Positions 28,227 through 37,317 of a stretch of 64,000 nucleotides of DNA are shown here, piece by piece (the stretch's first letter is position 1; each line of letters begins with the position of its first letter). The DNA is from Pseudomonas lactucae (lineage in GTDB: Bacteria > Pseudomonadota > Gammaproteobacteria > Pseudomonadales > Pseudomonadaceae). The stretch is taken from the NCBI RefSeq assembly GCF_016937615.1, contig NZ_JAFHKI010000073.1:1-64000 (forward strand), in the 5' to 3' direction. Below the pieces are notes generated by a model that ran no database searches, had not been told where the DNA came from, and was given only the letters and a program-made list of their open reading frames with translations. Made by a program: the position numbers and the translations under genes.

Positions 28227-28538
28227 CTATTAACAATCTCGTCTGGTCTGGTTCAAGGGTGCAATGATAGCGCCAAATGTCGCAGGGCCGCGTAAGTTAT
28301 TCCAAGTCAGTGTTCCTGCCTGAAAAGCATGCTAAAAAGACCGCAGCCCGTTGAAATGATGAGCGGCCGGCAGATTTTGCCGTGCCAGTGGAGAACCTCT
28401 TTGTAAGATAAGCGGAACTTACGCTGACATTTTTTCTCTATGATGACATCGCAACGCCAGCAGCTCCCATTGTAAGGTGGCTGCGGCCTGATTAGACTGC
28501 GCCGAATTTCGTACGCACAGCCCTTTGTAAGGACCCAT
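28227..28538. other. Intergenic region, galU upstream
   Basis: 312 bases between a minus-strand gene and galU. A TTGTAA near 28470 with a TTAGAC about 16 bases further could be a promoter for galU, but this is weak. A second AT-rich patch lies at 28400-28440. No RNA gene seen. Confidence 0.35.
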
Positions 28539-29378
28539 ATGATCAAGAAATGCTTGTTCCCAGCAGCCGGTTACGGCACTCGCTTCTTGCCAGCGACCAA
28601 GGCCATGCCCAAAGAAATGCTGCCGGTGGTGAACAAGCCACTGATTCAGTACGGCGTGGAAGAGGCACTGGATGCCGGTCTGAACGAAATCTCCATCGTC
28701 ACCGGCCGCGGTAAGCGCGCGCTGGAAGACCACTTCGACATCAGCTACGAGCTGGAAAACCAGATCAAGGGCACCGACAAGGAAAAATACCTGGTTGGTA
28801 TCCGTAAGCTGTTGGACGAGTGCTCGTTCTCCTACACCCGTCAGACCCAAATGAAAGGCCTTGGTCACGCGATCCTCACCGGTCGCCCGCTGATCGGCGA
28901 CGAGCCGTTCGCCGTGGTACTGGCGGATGACCTGTGCGTCAACCTGGAAGGCGACGGCGTACTGACCCAGATGGTCAAGCTGTATCAGAAATACCGTTGC
29001 ACCATCGTCGCGGTCATGGAAGTGAACCCGACCGAAACCAACAAGTACGGGGTTATCGCCGGTGACGACATTGGTGATGGCCTGATCCGTGTGCGTGACA
29101 TGGTTGAAAAACCTGCACCGGAAGATGCTCCGTCGAACCTGGCGATTATCGGTCGTTACATCCTGACTCCGGACATCTTCAAGCTGATTGAAGAAACCGA
29201 GCCAGGCAAAGGCGGCGAGATCCAGATCACTGACGCTCTGTTGAAGCAAGCCAAAGACGGTTGCGTGATTGCCTACAAGTTCAAGGGCCAGCGTTTCGAC
29301 TGTGGCGGCGCCGAAGGCTACATCGAAGCCACCAACTTCTGCTACGAGCACTTCTACAAGACCGGCAAGGCTTACTGA
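28539..29378 (+). CDS. galU: UTP-glucose-1-phosphate uridylyltransferase
   Basis: 279 residues, the usual size. The N-terminal nucleotide-binding loop PAAGYGTRFLPATKAMPKEM is present, followed by LLPVVNKPLIQYGVEEAL, and the UDP-glucose-binding part includes VLADDLCVNLEGDG. It makes UDP-glucose for polysaccharide and lipopolysaccharide synthesis. Start at ATG 28539 after TAAGGA. A good terminator follows. Confidence 0.97.
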   Translation: MIKKCLFPAAGYGTRFLPATKAMPKEMLPVVNKPLIQYGVEEALDAGLNEISIVTGRGKRALEDHFDISYELENQIKGTDKEKYLVGIRKLLDECSFSYTRQTQMKGLGHAILTGRPLIGDEPFAVVLADDLCVNLEGDGVLTQMVKLYQKYRCTIVAVMEVNPTETNKYGVIAGDDIGDGLIRVRDMVEKPAPEDAPSNLAIIGRYILTPDIFKLIEETEPGKGGEIQITDALLKQAKDGCVIAYKFKGQRFDCGGAEGYIEATNFCYEHFYKTGKAY

Positions 29379-29406
29379 TTCACGCTTGCCCGCACGCTTG
29401 TAAGAG

Positions 29407-29431
29407 AAAGCCACCTCCGGGTGGCTTTTTC
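29407..29431 (+). terminator. galU terminator
   Basis: AAAGCCACC (29407-29415) pairs with GGTGGCTTT (29420-29428), loop TCCG, followed by T-run. Confidence 0.8.
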
Positions 29432-29484
29432 GTTTTTCAGCCCCATGTAAGTCGGTATGCTGATGGCCTGCCGAGGAGAGTGAA

Positions 29485-30843
29485 ATGGCCTACGATTTTG
29501 ACCTGTATGTAATTGGCGCCGGTTCCGGCGGTGTTCGTGCGGCGCGCTTTGCCGCCGGCTTTGGTGCCAGGGTGGCCGTGGCGGAAAGCCGCTACCTGGG
29601 CGGTACCTGCGTGAACGTGGGCTGTGTGCCCAAGAAGTTGCTCGTGTACGGCGCGCATTTTGCCGAAGACTTCGAGCAGGCCAGTGGTTTCGGCTGGTCC
29701 CTGGGCGAGGCGAATTTTGATTGGGCAACCCTGATCACCAACAAAGATCGTGAGATCAATCGTCTCAATGGCATCTACCGCAACCTGCTGGTCAACAGCG
29801 GCGTAACGCTGCATGAAGGGCATGCACGCCTGGTGGATGCGCATCAGGTGGAAATCAATGGCGAGCGCTTCACCGCCAGGCATATTCTGGTCGCCACTGG
29901 CGGCTGGCCGCAGATTCCGGAGATTCCAGGGCGCGAACACGCCATCGGCTCCAACGAAGCGTTCTTCCTTAAAGAGTTGCCTAAGCGCGTGCTGGTGGTC
30001 GGCGGCGGTTATATCGCGGTCGAATTCGCCGGTATTTTCCATGGCCTGGGCGCCAAGACTTCGCTGCTGTATCGCGGTGACCTGTTCTTGCGTGGCTTTG
30101 ACGGTGCGGTGCGCAAGCACCTGCAGGAAGAGCTGACCAAACGCGGCCTGGACCTGCAATTCAATGCCGACATCGAGCGCATCGACAAGCAGGCCGACGG
30201 TAGCCTCAAGGCCACCCTCAAGGATGGTCGTGTGTTGGAAACCGATTGTGTGTTCTATGCCACCGGCCGCCGTCCGATGCTGGATAACCTCGGCCTGGAA
30301 AACACCGGGGTCAAACTCGATGAGCGTGGGTTTATTCAAGTCAATGAGCAGTACGAAACCGCTGAGGCATCCATCCTGGCGATTGGCGATGTAATCGGTC
30401 GCGTGCAGCTGACACCGGTGGCGCTCGCCGAAGGCATGGCCGTGGCGCGTCGTTTGTTCAAGCCCGAGCAGTATCGCCCGGTGGATTACGCGATGATCCC
30501 GACGGCCGTGTTCAGCCTGCCGAATATCGGTACGGTGGGCCTGACGGAGGAGGACGCGAAGAAGAATGGGCATAACGTGCAGGTCTTCGAAAGCCGCTTC
30601 CGGCCGATGAAACTGACGCTCACGGACTGCCAGGAAAAGACCTTGATGAAACTGGTGGTCGATGCCGACACCGACAAGGTGTTGGGCTGCCATATGGTTG
30701 GCCCGGACGCCGGTGAGATCGTCCAGGGCCTGGCAATCGCGCTCAAGGCGGGCGCGACCAAGCGGCATTTCGATGAGACCATCGGCGTGCATCCGACGGC
30801 GGCGGAAGAGTTCGTCACCATGCGCACGCCTGTGGCGCACTGA
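29485..30843 (+). CDS. gor: Glutathione-disulfide reductase
   Basis: 452 residues. FAD motif [17 protein letters not shown], redox-active CVNVGC (C42 and C47), NAD(P)H-binding [15 protein letters not shown], and the C-terminal active-site HPTAAEEF (His436). It reduces oxidised glutathione with NADPH. Length and motifs fit the family fully. Start ATG with AGGAG. It ends directly at the stop of the next, convergent gene, with no base between. Confidence 0.97.
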   Translation: MAYDFDLYVIGAGSGGVRAARFAAGFGARVAVAESRYLGGTCVNVGCVPKKLLVYGAHFAEDFEQASGFGWSLGEANFDWATLITNKDREINRLNGIYRNLLVNSGVTLHEGHARLVDAHQVEINGERFTARHILVATGGWPQIPEIPGREHAIGSNEAFFLKELPKRVLVVGGGYIAVEFAGIFHGLGAKTSLLYRGDLFLRGFDGAVRKHLQEELTKRGLDLQFNADIERIDKQADGSLKATLKDGRVLETDCVFYATGRRPMLDNLGLENTGVKLDERGFIQVNEQYETAEASILAIGDVIGRVQLTPVALAEGMAVARRLFKPEQYRPVDYAMIPTAVFSLPNIGTVGLTEEDAKKNGHNVQVFESRFRPMKLTLTDCQEKTLMKLVVDADTDKVLGCHMVGPDAGEIVQGLAIALKAGATKRHFDETIGVHPTAAEEFVTMRTPVAH

Positions 30844-31851
30844 TCAGGTGTCGGGTGTTGCCTCTGGCGCCTTTGCAACGACGGTCGCCAGGCGCAATGC
30901 CTCGATACTGGCGTGGGCTTTGACAAGGTCCAGTTCCAGCGTCTTGTTGACCTGCTGAAGCTCGCTCAGCGCTTGTTGGCATGACTCGCTTTGCAATGCT
31001 GCCACCCGCAGGCGCTCCTGCAGCAGGGTGCGCTCGCTGTCGATCTGGCTCATTTGTTCGCTCAGCTTGGATTGCTGGGCCTGGTCCTTGCGCACCTGAT
31101 CCCGCAGCGCCGCCAACTCTTTGGCCGCTACCCGGTGCTCGATCAGCAAGCGTTCATTGTCGCGATGCAGCTGGGTGATCTCATCCTGACGCACCATCGC
31201 GCTTTGCTGGGCCTGGCGCAGTTCTGCCTGTACCTGCTGCAACTGGCCTTCGTGGCGCCGTTGTTCCTGCTCGCGCTGCTCCTGGATTGCGTTGCGATAG
31301 TGCTCGAGCGCTTCGCGGGCGTGCAGGTGCTTGTCTTCCAGCGAACGAATCTGTTCGTCCTTGTCACTGATCCTTAATTCGTAATCGCTGCACGCCTGAC
31401 TGAGTCCGGCGTTGCGGGTTTGCTCGGTTTGCAGGCTGGTGCAGGCGGTTTGCAGGGCGGCGCTTTCGTCTGCCAGCGCGGCCGCCTGGATATCGAATTG
31501 CTGCTTGAGCTGGCTGTGGGCTGCTTCGAGCGTCTGCAGTTGGGCGAGCAGGGCGGCTTTTTGTTGCTCGAATTGCGCCAGCGCCAGGTCGATGGGCTCC
31601 TGGGCTTTTTCTTTCAGGCGTTGGGCCAGTCGCGCTACCAGTTCGCCCAGCTCGTCGTCGATAGGGGCTTCGGTGATGGTCAGCCGGGTCTCGCTGTCGT
31701 CCAGCTCCTTCAGATAACGGTGAATCGTGGTTTTCGAGCCGGTATTGCCCATCTCGATGCGTACGGCATCGATACTGGGATTTTCGCCGCGGGCGAGGAT
31801 CGCCAGGCGTGCCGTCTGAACCACTGCTTTGTTTATGCCGCCGCGCGCCAT
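30844..31851 (-). CDS. KfrA-like DNA-binding protein
   Basis: 335 residues. The first about 60 (MARGGINKAVVQTARLAILA, GSKTTIHRYLKEL) resemble the DNA-binding N-terminus of plasmid KfrA proteins; the rest is a long coiled coil rich in Q, E, L and A (about residues 70-320). KfrA proteins bind their own promoter and help partition broad-host-range plasmids. Here the gene is chromosomal and divergent from a tyrosine recombinase. A perfect palindrome lies 33 bases upstream of the start and is a good candidate for autoregulation. Function in this context is unknown. Confidence 0.8.
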   Translation of the reverse strand: MARGGINKAVVQTARLAILARGENPSIDAVRIEMGNTGSKTTIHRYLKELDDSETRLTITEAPIDDELGELVARLAQRLKEKAQEPIDLALAQFEQQKAALLAQLQTLEAAHSQLKQQFDIQAAALADESAALQTACTSLQTEQTRNAGLSQACSDYELRISDKDEQIRSLEDKHLHAREALEHYRNAIQEQREQEQRRHEGQLQQVQAELRQAQQSAMVRQDEITQLHRDNERLLIEHRVAAKELAALRDQVRKDQAQQSKLSEQMSQIDSERTLLQERLRVAALQSESCQQALSELQQVNKTLELDLVKAHASIEALRLATVVAKAPEATPDT

Positions 31852-31883
31852 GGAGTCTCCGTCGATTTAATACTATGGTACGT

Positions 31884-31901
31884 AGTATGTAGATACATAC
31901 T
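31884..31901. promoter_or_regulatory. Palindromic operator candidate of the KfrA-like gene
   Basis: AGTATGTA-GA-TACATACT is a perfect 8+2+8 inverted repeat. Just before it, TACTA and TAGTA (31871-31887 region) form a second, shorter dyad. It lies in the divergent intergenic region, 33 bases from the KfrA-like start, as expected for an autorepressor. Confidence 0.6.
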
Positions 31902-31944
31902 GTAACACGAACAAAAGTTCGTTTAAATTCATCCATTAACAGAT

Positions 31945-31965
31945 GGGATATTGGCGTATTATCCC
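31945..31965. promoter_or_regulatory. Second dyad in the KfrA-recombinase intergenic region
   Basis: GGGATA (31945-31950) and TATCCC (31960-31965) are complementary with a 9-base spacer. It sits nearer the recombinase start and could be a binding site for either protein. Confidence 0.45.
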
Positions 31966-32021
31966 GTGTCATAGTCGGTTTTGATGCCGCTACGTCCGCC
32001 CGCAGTACGAATAGGCCTCCC

Positions 32022-32954
32022 ATGAGCGATCTGGATCGTTATCTCAACGCCGCCACCCGCGATAACACGCGGCGTAGCTACCGCGCTGCCATTGAGCACT
32101 TTGAAGTGAGTTGGGGTGGTTTCCTGCCGGCCACCAGCGACAGCGTCGCGCGCTATCTGGTGGCGCACGCGGGTGTATTGGCGGTCAACACCTTGAAACT
32201 GCGGCTCTCGGCGTTAGCGCAATGGCACACCAGTCAGGGTTTTCCCGACCCGACGAAAACCCCCGTGGTGCGCAAAGTGCTCAAAGGGATTCGGGCCGTG
32301 CACCCGGCGCAGGAAAAGCAAGCCGAGCCGTTGCAGCTCAAACACTTGGAGCAAGTGGTGGCATTCCTTGAGGTTGAAGCGCGCAATGCCGGCGAGGCGC
32401 AGGATCAGCCCCGGCTGCTGCGGGCCAAACGCGACACCGCGTTGGTCCTGCTGGGCTTCTGGCGCGGCTTTCGCAGCGATGAGCTGTGTCGGTTGAGTAT
32501 CGAGCATGTGCAGGCCACGCCAGGCGCCGGGATCAGGCTGTACCTGCCGCGCAGCAAAAGCGACCGCGACAACCTCGGCAAGACTTATCACACCCCGGCG
32601 CTGCTGCGGCTGTGCCCGGTACAGGCCTACACCGAGTGGCTCAGTGCGTCTGCATTGGTGCGTGGTCCGGTGTTTCGGGGCATTGATCGCTGGGGCAACC
32701 TGGGCGAGGAGGGCCTGCATCCCAACAGTGTGATCCCGTTATTGCGCCAGGCGCTTGAGCGCGCGGGCATCGCCGCCGAGCAGTACACCAGCCACTCCCT
32801 GCGCCGAGGTTTTGCCACCTGGGCCCATCGCAGTGGCTGGGACTTGAAGTCGTTGATGAGTTACGTCGGCTGGAGCGACATGAAATCCGCCATGCGCTAT
32901 GTTGAAGCGACACCTTTTCTCGGCATGACCCTGGCCACACAACCGCTGCTTTGA
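32022..32954 (+). CDS. Tyrosine recombinase (site-specific integrase)
   Basis: 310 residues. The N-terminal core-binding domain begins RYLNAATRDNTRRSYRAAIE. The catalytic domain holds the first Arg in FWRGFRSDELCRL, Lys in PRSKSD, HSLRR (H258, R261), Trp284 in GWSD at the usual second His position, and the nucleophile Tyr293 in MRYVEA. All tyrosine-recombinase residues are thus present. It cuts and joins DNA at a specific site. No element ends, att sites or other phage genes are visible nearby, so it appears to be a stand-alone, chromosomal copy. It is divergent from the KfrA-like gene. Confidence 0.9.
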   Translation: MSDLDRYLNAATRDNTRRSYRAAIEHFEVSWGGFLPATSDSVARYLVAHAGVLAVNTLKLRLSALAQWHTSQGFPDPTKTPVVRKVLKGIRAVHPAQEKQAEPLQLKHLEQVVAFLEVEARNAGEAQDQPRLLRAKRDTALVLLGFWRGFRSDELCRLSIEHVQATPGAGIRLYLPRSKSDRDNLGKTYHTPALLRLCPVQAYTEWLSASALVRGPVFRGIDRWGNLGEEGLHPNSVIPLLRQALERAGIAAEQYTSHSLRRGFATWAHRSGWDLKSLMSYVGWSDMKSAMRYVEATPFLGMTLATQPLL

Positions 32955-33087
32955 GTTTTCTTCTATTAATACAGCCACCTGATAGGGAAAACCAATCGTC
33001 AGCATCAGCTTTGCCAATGAGCCATCAGTCAAGAGAGTGGGTAGGATTCACTTCATCAACTTCTTAACCCCTGACGGAGAGTCAACG

Positions 33088-33651
33088 ATGCCTATCATCA
33101 ACAGCCAAGTTAAACCGTTCAAAGCCACCGCCTACAAAAACGGCAACTTCGTAGATGTGACCGACGCTGACCTGAAAGGCAAATGGTCCGTAGTCTTCTT
33201 CTACCCAGCCGACTTCACCTTCGTCTGCCCAACCGAGCTGGAAGACCTGGCTGACAACTACGCCGAATTCCAGAAACTGGGCGTCGAAATCTACAGCGTT
33301 TCCACCGACACCCACTTTGCCCACGCTGCCTGGCACAACACTTCGCCAGCCATCGGCAAAATCCAGTACACCATGATCGGCGACCCGACCCTGACCATCT
33401 CGCGCAACTTCGACGTACTGATCGAAGAAGCTGGCCTGGCAGACCGCGGTACTTTCGTGATCAACCCTGAAGGTCAGATCAAGATCGTTGAACTGAACGA
33501 CGGTGGTGTTGGCCGTGACGCTTCCGAGCTGCTGCGCAAAATCAAAGCCGCTCAGTACGTGGCTGCCCACCCAGGCGAAGTCTGCCCAGCCAAGTGGAAA
33601 GAAGGCGAGGCCACTCTGGCTCCATCCCTGGACCTGGTCGGCAAGATCTAA
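33088..33651 (+). CDS. ahpC: Alkyl hydroperoxide reductase peroxidase subunit
   Basis: 187 residues from ATG 33088 (GGAGAG upstream). Peroxidatic Cys47 in [11 protein letters not shown] and resolving Cys166 in GEVCPAKW, both at the expected positions. It reduces hydrogen peroxide and organic peroxides and is recycled by AhpF. High use of the commonest codons suggests high expression. Separated from ahpF by a terminator-like hairpin. OxyR is its usual regulator. Confidence 0.97.
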   Translation: MPIINSQVKPFKATAYKNGNFVDVTDADLKGKWSVVFFYPADFTFVCPTELEDLADNYAEFQKLGVEIYSVSTDTHFAHAAWHNTSPAIGKIQYTMIGDPTLTISRNFDVLIEEAGLADRGTFVINPEGQIKIVELNDGGVGRDASELLRKIKAAQYVAAHPGEVCPAKWKEGEATLAPSLDLVGKI

Positions 33652-33707
33652 GTCTGTGAAGTCTCAAGGGCGGTATTCCGCACTTAAGTAAGCTGCACCC
33701 GCCCCTG

Positions 33708-33742
33708 AAACGCCCGGGCGAGATTCGCTCGGGCGTTTTTTT
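33708..33742 (+). terminator. Terminator between ahpC and ahpF
   Basis: AAACGCCCG and CGGGCGTTT pair, extended by GGCGA/TCGCT, with a 3-base loop and a T-run; stem 14 pairs with one G-U. It could attenuate read-through into ahpF. Confidence 0.8.
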
Positions 33743-33778
33743 GTCTGCAATAAATCGAATTAACAGGAAATCGCCCGT

Positions 33779-35344
33779 ATGTTGGACGCCAATCTTAAAG
33801 CTCAGTTGAAGTCATACCTGGAACGGGTCACCCAGCCGATCGAGATCGTCGCCTCCCTTGATGACGGCGCGAAATCCCAGGAAATGCTCGCCCTTTTGCA
33901 AGACGTAGTCAGCCTCACCACGCTGATTACCCTGAAAACCGATGGCAATGATGCGCGCAAGCCATCGTTCTCTATCAACCGCCCGGGTGCCGATATCAGC
34001 CTGCGTTTCGCCGGCATCCCCATGGGCCATGAATTCACTTCGCTGGTGCTGGCCCTGCTGCAAGTCGGTGGCCACCCGTCGAAGGCCAGTGTCGAAGTGA
34101 TTGAACAGATCCGCGCCCTCAAAGGCGAGTTCAGCTTCGAGACGTACTTCTCGCTGTCGTGCCAGAATTGCCCGGACGTGGTCCAGGCGCTGAATCTGAT
34201 GGCCGTGCTCAACCCGAATATCCGCCATGTCGCCATCGACGGCGCGCTGTTCCAGGCTGAAGTCGATGAGCGCAAGGTCATGGCGGTTCCGAGTGTGTAC
34301 CTCAACGGCGTGAACTTCGGCCAGGGCCGCATGGGCCTGGAAGAAATCCTCGCCAAGCTCGACACCAGCGGCATTGAAAAGGCTGCTGAAAAAATCAGCG
34401 CCAAAGAGGCTTTTGATGTACTGGTTGTCGGCGGCGGCCCAGCCGGTTCTTCGGCCGCTATCTACGCTGCGCGTAAAGGCATCCGCACCGGCGTTGCCGC
34501 CGAGCGTTTTGGCGGCCAGGTGCTGGACACCATGTCTATCGAGAACTTTATCTCGGTACAGGAAACCGAAGGGCCGAAGTTGGCCAGCGCCCTGGAAGCT
34601 CATGTGCGTCAGTACGACGTGGACATCATGAACCTGCAGCGTGCGAGTGCCTTGATCCCGGCGAAAAGTGCTGGCGACTTGCACGAGATTCGCTTCGAAA
34701 GCGGTGCGACGCTCAAGTCCAAGACCGTAATCCTGGCCACCGGCGCCCGCTGGCGTGAAATGGGCGTGCCGGGTGAGCAGGAGTACAAGGCCAAGGGCGT
34801 GTGTTTCTGCCCACACTGCGACGGCCCGTTGTTCAAAGGCAAGCGCGTAGCGGTGATCGGCGGCGGTAACTCCGGCGTGGAAGCGGCCATCGACCTCGCC
34901 GGCATCGTCAGCCACGTGACCCTGCTTGAGTTCGACAACAAGCTGCGCGCCGATGCGGTGTTGCAACGCAAGCTGCACAGCCTGCCGAACGTTGACGTGA
35001 TCACCAGCGCACTGACCAGTGAAGTCAAAGGTGATGGTCAGAAAGTCACTGGCCTTGCGTACAAGGATCGCGACAGTGGTGAATTCAAGACCATCGACCT
35101 GGAAGGCATCTTCGTGCAGATCGGTTTGCTGCCCAATACCGATTGGCTCAAAGGCACGGTGGAGCTGACGCCACGTGGCGAGATCATTGTCGATGCACGT
35201 GGCGAGACATCACTGCCCGGCGTGTTCGCGGCCGGTGACGTGACGACCGTGCCGTACAAGCAGATCGTGATTGCAGTGGGCGAGGGCGCCAAGGCTTCCC
35301 TGAGCGCGTTCGATCACCTGATCCGTACATCTGCGCCAGCGTAA
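33779..35344 (+). CDS. ahpF: Alkyl hydroperoxide reductase flavoprotein subunit
   Basis: 521 residues. The N-terminal double-thioredoxin-fold domain contains SCQNCPD, the redox pair near residues 130-133. The flavin domain begins [19 protein letters not shown], and the active-site pair is CFCPHCDGP (near 343-346). It transfers electrons from NADH to AhpC. ATG 33779 with AGGAAA. Downstream is a strong bidirectional terminator. Confidence 0.97.
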   Translation: MLDANLKAQLKSYLERVTQPIEIVASLDDGAKSQEMLALLQDVVSLTTLITLKTDGNDARKPSFSINRPGADISLRFAGIPMGHEFTSLVLALLQVGGHPSKASVEVIEQIRALKGEFSFETYFSLSCQNCPDVVQALNLMAVLNPNIRHVAIDGALFQAEVDERKVMAVPSVYLNGVNFGQGRMGLEEILAKLDTSGIEKAAEKISAKEAFDVLVVGGGPAGSSAAIYAARKGIRTGVAAERFGGQVLDTMSIENFISVQETEGPKLASALEAHVRQYDVDIMNLQRASALIPAKSAGDLHEIRFESGATLKSKTVILATGARWREMGVPGEQEYKAKGVCFCPHCDGPLFKGKRVAVIGGGNSGVEAAIDLAGIVSHVTLLEFDNKLRADAVLQRKLHSLPNVDVITSALTSEVKGDGQKVTGLAYKDRDSGEFKTIDLEGIFVQIGLLPNTDWLKGTVELTPRGEIIVDARGETSLPGVFAAGDVTTVPYKQIVIAVGEGAKASLSAFDHLIRTSAPA

Positions 35345-35361
35345 AGCAGGGCCTGAATACG

Positions 35362-35392
35362 AAAAACCCCATGAGCGATCATGGGGTTTTTT
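35362..35392. terminator. Bidirectional terminator between ahpF and gloA
   Basis: AAAAACCCCATGA (35362-35374) and TCATGGGGTTTTT (35379-35391) pair, with loop GCGA. It serves both convergent genes. Confidence 0.85.
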
Positions 35393-35394
35393 CG

Positions 35395-35916
35395 TTACAG
35401 CGGCGCCGGCTGAATAATCTCAACCCAGTACCCATCCGGGTCCTTGATGAACGCCAGGCTTTTCATGCGGCCATCGTTCAGGCGCTTCTGGAAGTCGCAG
35501 CCCAGCGCTTCGAAACGTTCGCACGCGGAAACGATGTCCGGCACCGAGATGCAGATATGGCCAAAGCCACGTGGGTCGGTGTTGCCGTTGTGGTAGGCAA
35601 AGTCGGGGTCGTTTTCGGTGCCGTGGTTGTGCGTCAGCTCCAGGATGCCCGGGATCGATTTCATCCATTGGGTGCGGGCGGCGGCGTCGGCCGGGATCTG
35701 CGCCTTGTCGACCAGGGCGAGGAAATAGAGGCTGAATTCGGCTTCCGGGAAGTCGCGTTTTTCAACCAGCGAGAAACCCAGGACGCGGGTGTAGAAGTCC
35801 AGAGACTGAGTGATGTCCTTGACCCGCAGCATGGTGTGGTTGAACACGAAGTTCGTGGTGGCGGTGTCAGGTTGGGCGGTGACGCCCGGGAAAGTGTTCA
35901 GTTCGTGCAGGCTCAT
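35395..35916 (-). CDS. gloA: Lactoylglutathione lyase (glyoxalase I)
   Basis: 173 residues from ATG 35916 with GGAGG upstream. Metal-ligand His in [10 protein letters not shown], Glu in [10 protein letters not shown], His in GFGHICISV and Glu in GYWVEIIQP fit glyoxalase I. The N-terminal segment of about 25 residues before the VOC domain is as seen in Pseudomonas GloA paralogues. It converts the hemithioacetal of methylglyoxal and glutathione to lactoylglutathione. The frame is open further upstream, but there is no support for a longer protein. Confidence 0.93.
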   Translation of the reverse strand: MSLHELNTFPGVTAQPDTATTNFVFNHTMLRVKDITQSLDFYTRVLGFSLVEKRDFPEAEFSLYFLALVDKAQIPADAAARTQWMKSIPGILELTHNHGTENDPDFAYHNGNTDPRGFGHICISVPDIVSACERFEALGCDFQKRLNDGRMKSLAFIKDPDGYWVEIIQPAPL

Positions 35917-36115
35917 GGGCCCTCCAGAAAAAAATGGGGCAAACGCGGCTCCAGGTGAGAGGAGCGTTCCCTTGGCTTGCGGCTGGCATCCGTGCAGCGC
36001 AGTCATGATACGCAAGGCCCGCCTGCGGCGCCAAATGAAAAAGGCCACGCAGCTCTTGCGACAGGCGGCTGGTGGGGCTCACACTTTGCGCCTCGGACTT
36101 CTGGTATTTCTGGCA

Positions 36116-36649
36116 ATGATCGAACTTCGTAAACCGCTGTTGAGTGCTGTGTTTTTGCTGTTGGCCAGCCAGTTCGTGCAGGCGGAGGGCCCCGAGATTC
36201 AATGGCCTGAGGGCTGGCAAGTGGAGAGTGTGCCCGACGGCGAACCCTCGACGAACCCTCGACCGGTGTCCCGCCAGCGTGCCGTCAAGCAAGACGATAA
36301 CGGCAACACGGTGATGGTCATGGAGTTAACCGGTACGCCGATCGAAGCAGGGCATAAAGTTAATCTTCAAGGTGTGTTGTTGGAGATGCGTAAATCCATC
36401 CAGAAAGATTTCGCCCAAGGCGGTTATCAAAGCGTGTGCACCAAAATGCACAGTGCAACATTGAGCCGTCTTGAGGCGCTGGAAACTACCTGTGTGATTA
36501 CCGAGAACGGTCGTCACGTATTGTCACAAACATTAGTGGCGGCGGTTGATAGCCAAAAGGCCTATGTTTTTTCTTACGCGGGACAAGCCCAAGCCTACGA
36601 TTCGAGCAAGGGGGAAGTCAGTTCGGTGCGCGACAGTCTGAAACTTTAA
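36116..36649 (+). CDS. Secreted hypothetical protein, possibly DUF4946 family
   Basis: 177 residues from ATG 36116. Signal peptide (LLSAVFLLLASQFVQA) and mature sequence beginning EGPEIQWPEGWQVESVPDGE, which recalls the Pseudomonas-restricted DUF4946 family, by memory. There is one pair of cysteines (SVCTKM and TTCVIT). No enzyme motif. Periplasmic location is likely. It is flanked by gloA (divergent) and a terminator. Confidence 0.65.
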   Translation: MIELRKPLLSAVFLLLASQFVQAEGPEIQWPEGWQVESVPDGEPSTNPRPVSRQRAVKQDDNGNTVMVMELTGTPIEAGHKVNLQGVLLEMRKSIQKDFAQGGYQSVCTKMHSATLSRLEALETTCVITENGRHVLSQTLVAAVDSQKAYVFSYAGQAQAYDSSKGEVSSVRDSLKL

Positions 36650-36713
36650 GTGCGTCAGCCTGATCGATTTTGAACAGATGAAATGTTATTTAAGTTCGCT
36701 TTCGAACCCTTGA

Positions 36714-36743
36714 ATAAAAAAGCCCCGCGTAAGCGGGGCTCTT
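36714..36743. terminator. Bidirectional terminator
   Basis: AGCCCCGC (36721-36728) pairs with GCGGGGCT (36733-36740), preceded by an A-run and followed by CTTT. It separates the convergent secreted-protein gene and mvaV. Confidence 0.75.
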
Positions 36744-36758
36744 TGTTAGTGCCGGCGA

Positions 36759-37124
36759 TCAGCCGCGAAGCCACGAATCTACAGTGGCGGCGCCGTACTG
36801 TTCTTTCCAGGCCTTGAGGCCGCGGTGGTTACCGCCTTTGGTTTCGATCAGCTCGCCGGTATGCGGGTTGTGGTAGACCTTGACCACGCGTGCACGGCGC
36901 TGCTTGGGTGCGGTCGCAGCGGCTGCGCTGGCCTTGCCCGGGTTTGGATCGAGGATGGAAATGATGTCGCGCAGGCCTTTGCCATAGCTCTTCATCAGGG
37001 CTTGAAGCTTTTCTTCGAACTCGATTTCTTTCTTCAGGCCAGCATCGTTCTTCAGAGATTCCAGCTGGGCAAGCTGCTCTTGAAGGGCTTTTTCTGCTGC
37101 GCGAAATTCGGCAAGTCTGGACAA
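36759..37124 (-). CDS. mvaV: MvaT/MvaV-type H-NS family global silencer
   Basis: 121 residues from the TTG at 37124, with GGAG upstream; this start gives MSRLAEFRAAEKALQEQLAQ, the expected start of the family. The N-terminal half is coiled coil for oligomerisation, a linker (GKASAAAATAPKQ) follows, and the C-terminal domain has YHNPHTGELIETKGGNHRGL for binding AT-rich DNA. It silences AT-rich and foreign genes in Pseudomonas. MvaT and MvaV are close paralogues; I favour MvaV by the MSRLAEF start, not certain. Confidence 0.85.
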   Translation of the reverse strand: MSRLAEFRAAEKALQEQLAQLESLKNDAGLKKEIEFEEKLQALMKSYGKGLRDIISILDPNPGKASAAAATAPKQRRARVVKVYHNPHTGELIETKGGNHRGLKAWKEQYGAATVDSWLRG

Positions 37125-37317
37125 AATAGTTACTCCAATCGTGTATTTGGCTGATATCAACTGCAGACAAAGCTGTGAATCAAGAGCTTTAAGGCGACTC
37201 AACAAAGAAGCCTTCCTGCGAGTGCCGCACAGGCAGGAAAATTGTAGTAGTTAATTGGCTAAGAGTAAATCACGTCTTTCGTCTCACTAACATTATTTCA
37301 ATATCGCTAGTGCGTGG

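Noticed and set aside
29437..30840. 467-codon open frame opposite gor
   Set aside because: Gor has all catalytic motifs on the other strand.
32981..32997. OxyR-like half site upstream of ahpC (GATAGG...CCAATC)
   Set aside because: Only one imperfect dyad; the four-part OxyR pattern is not seen with the right spacing.
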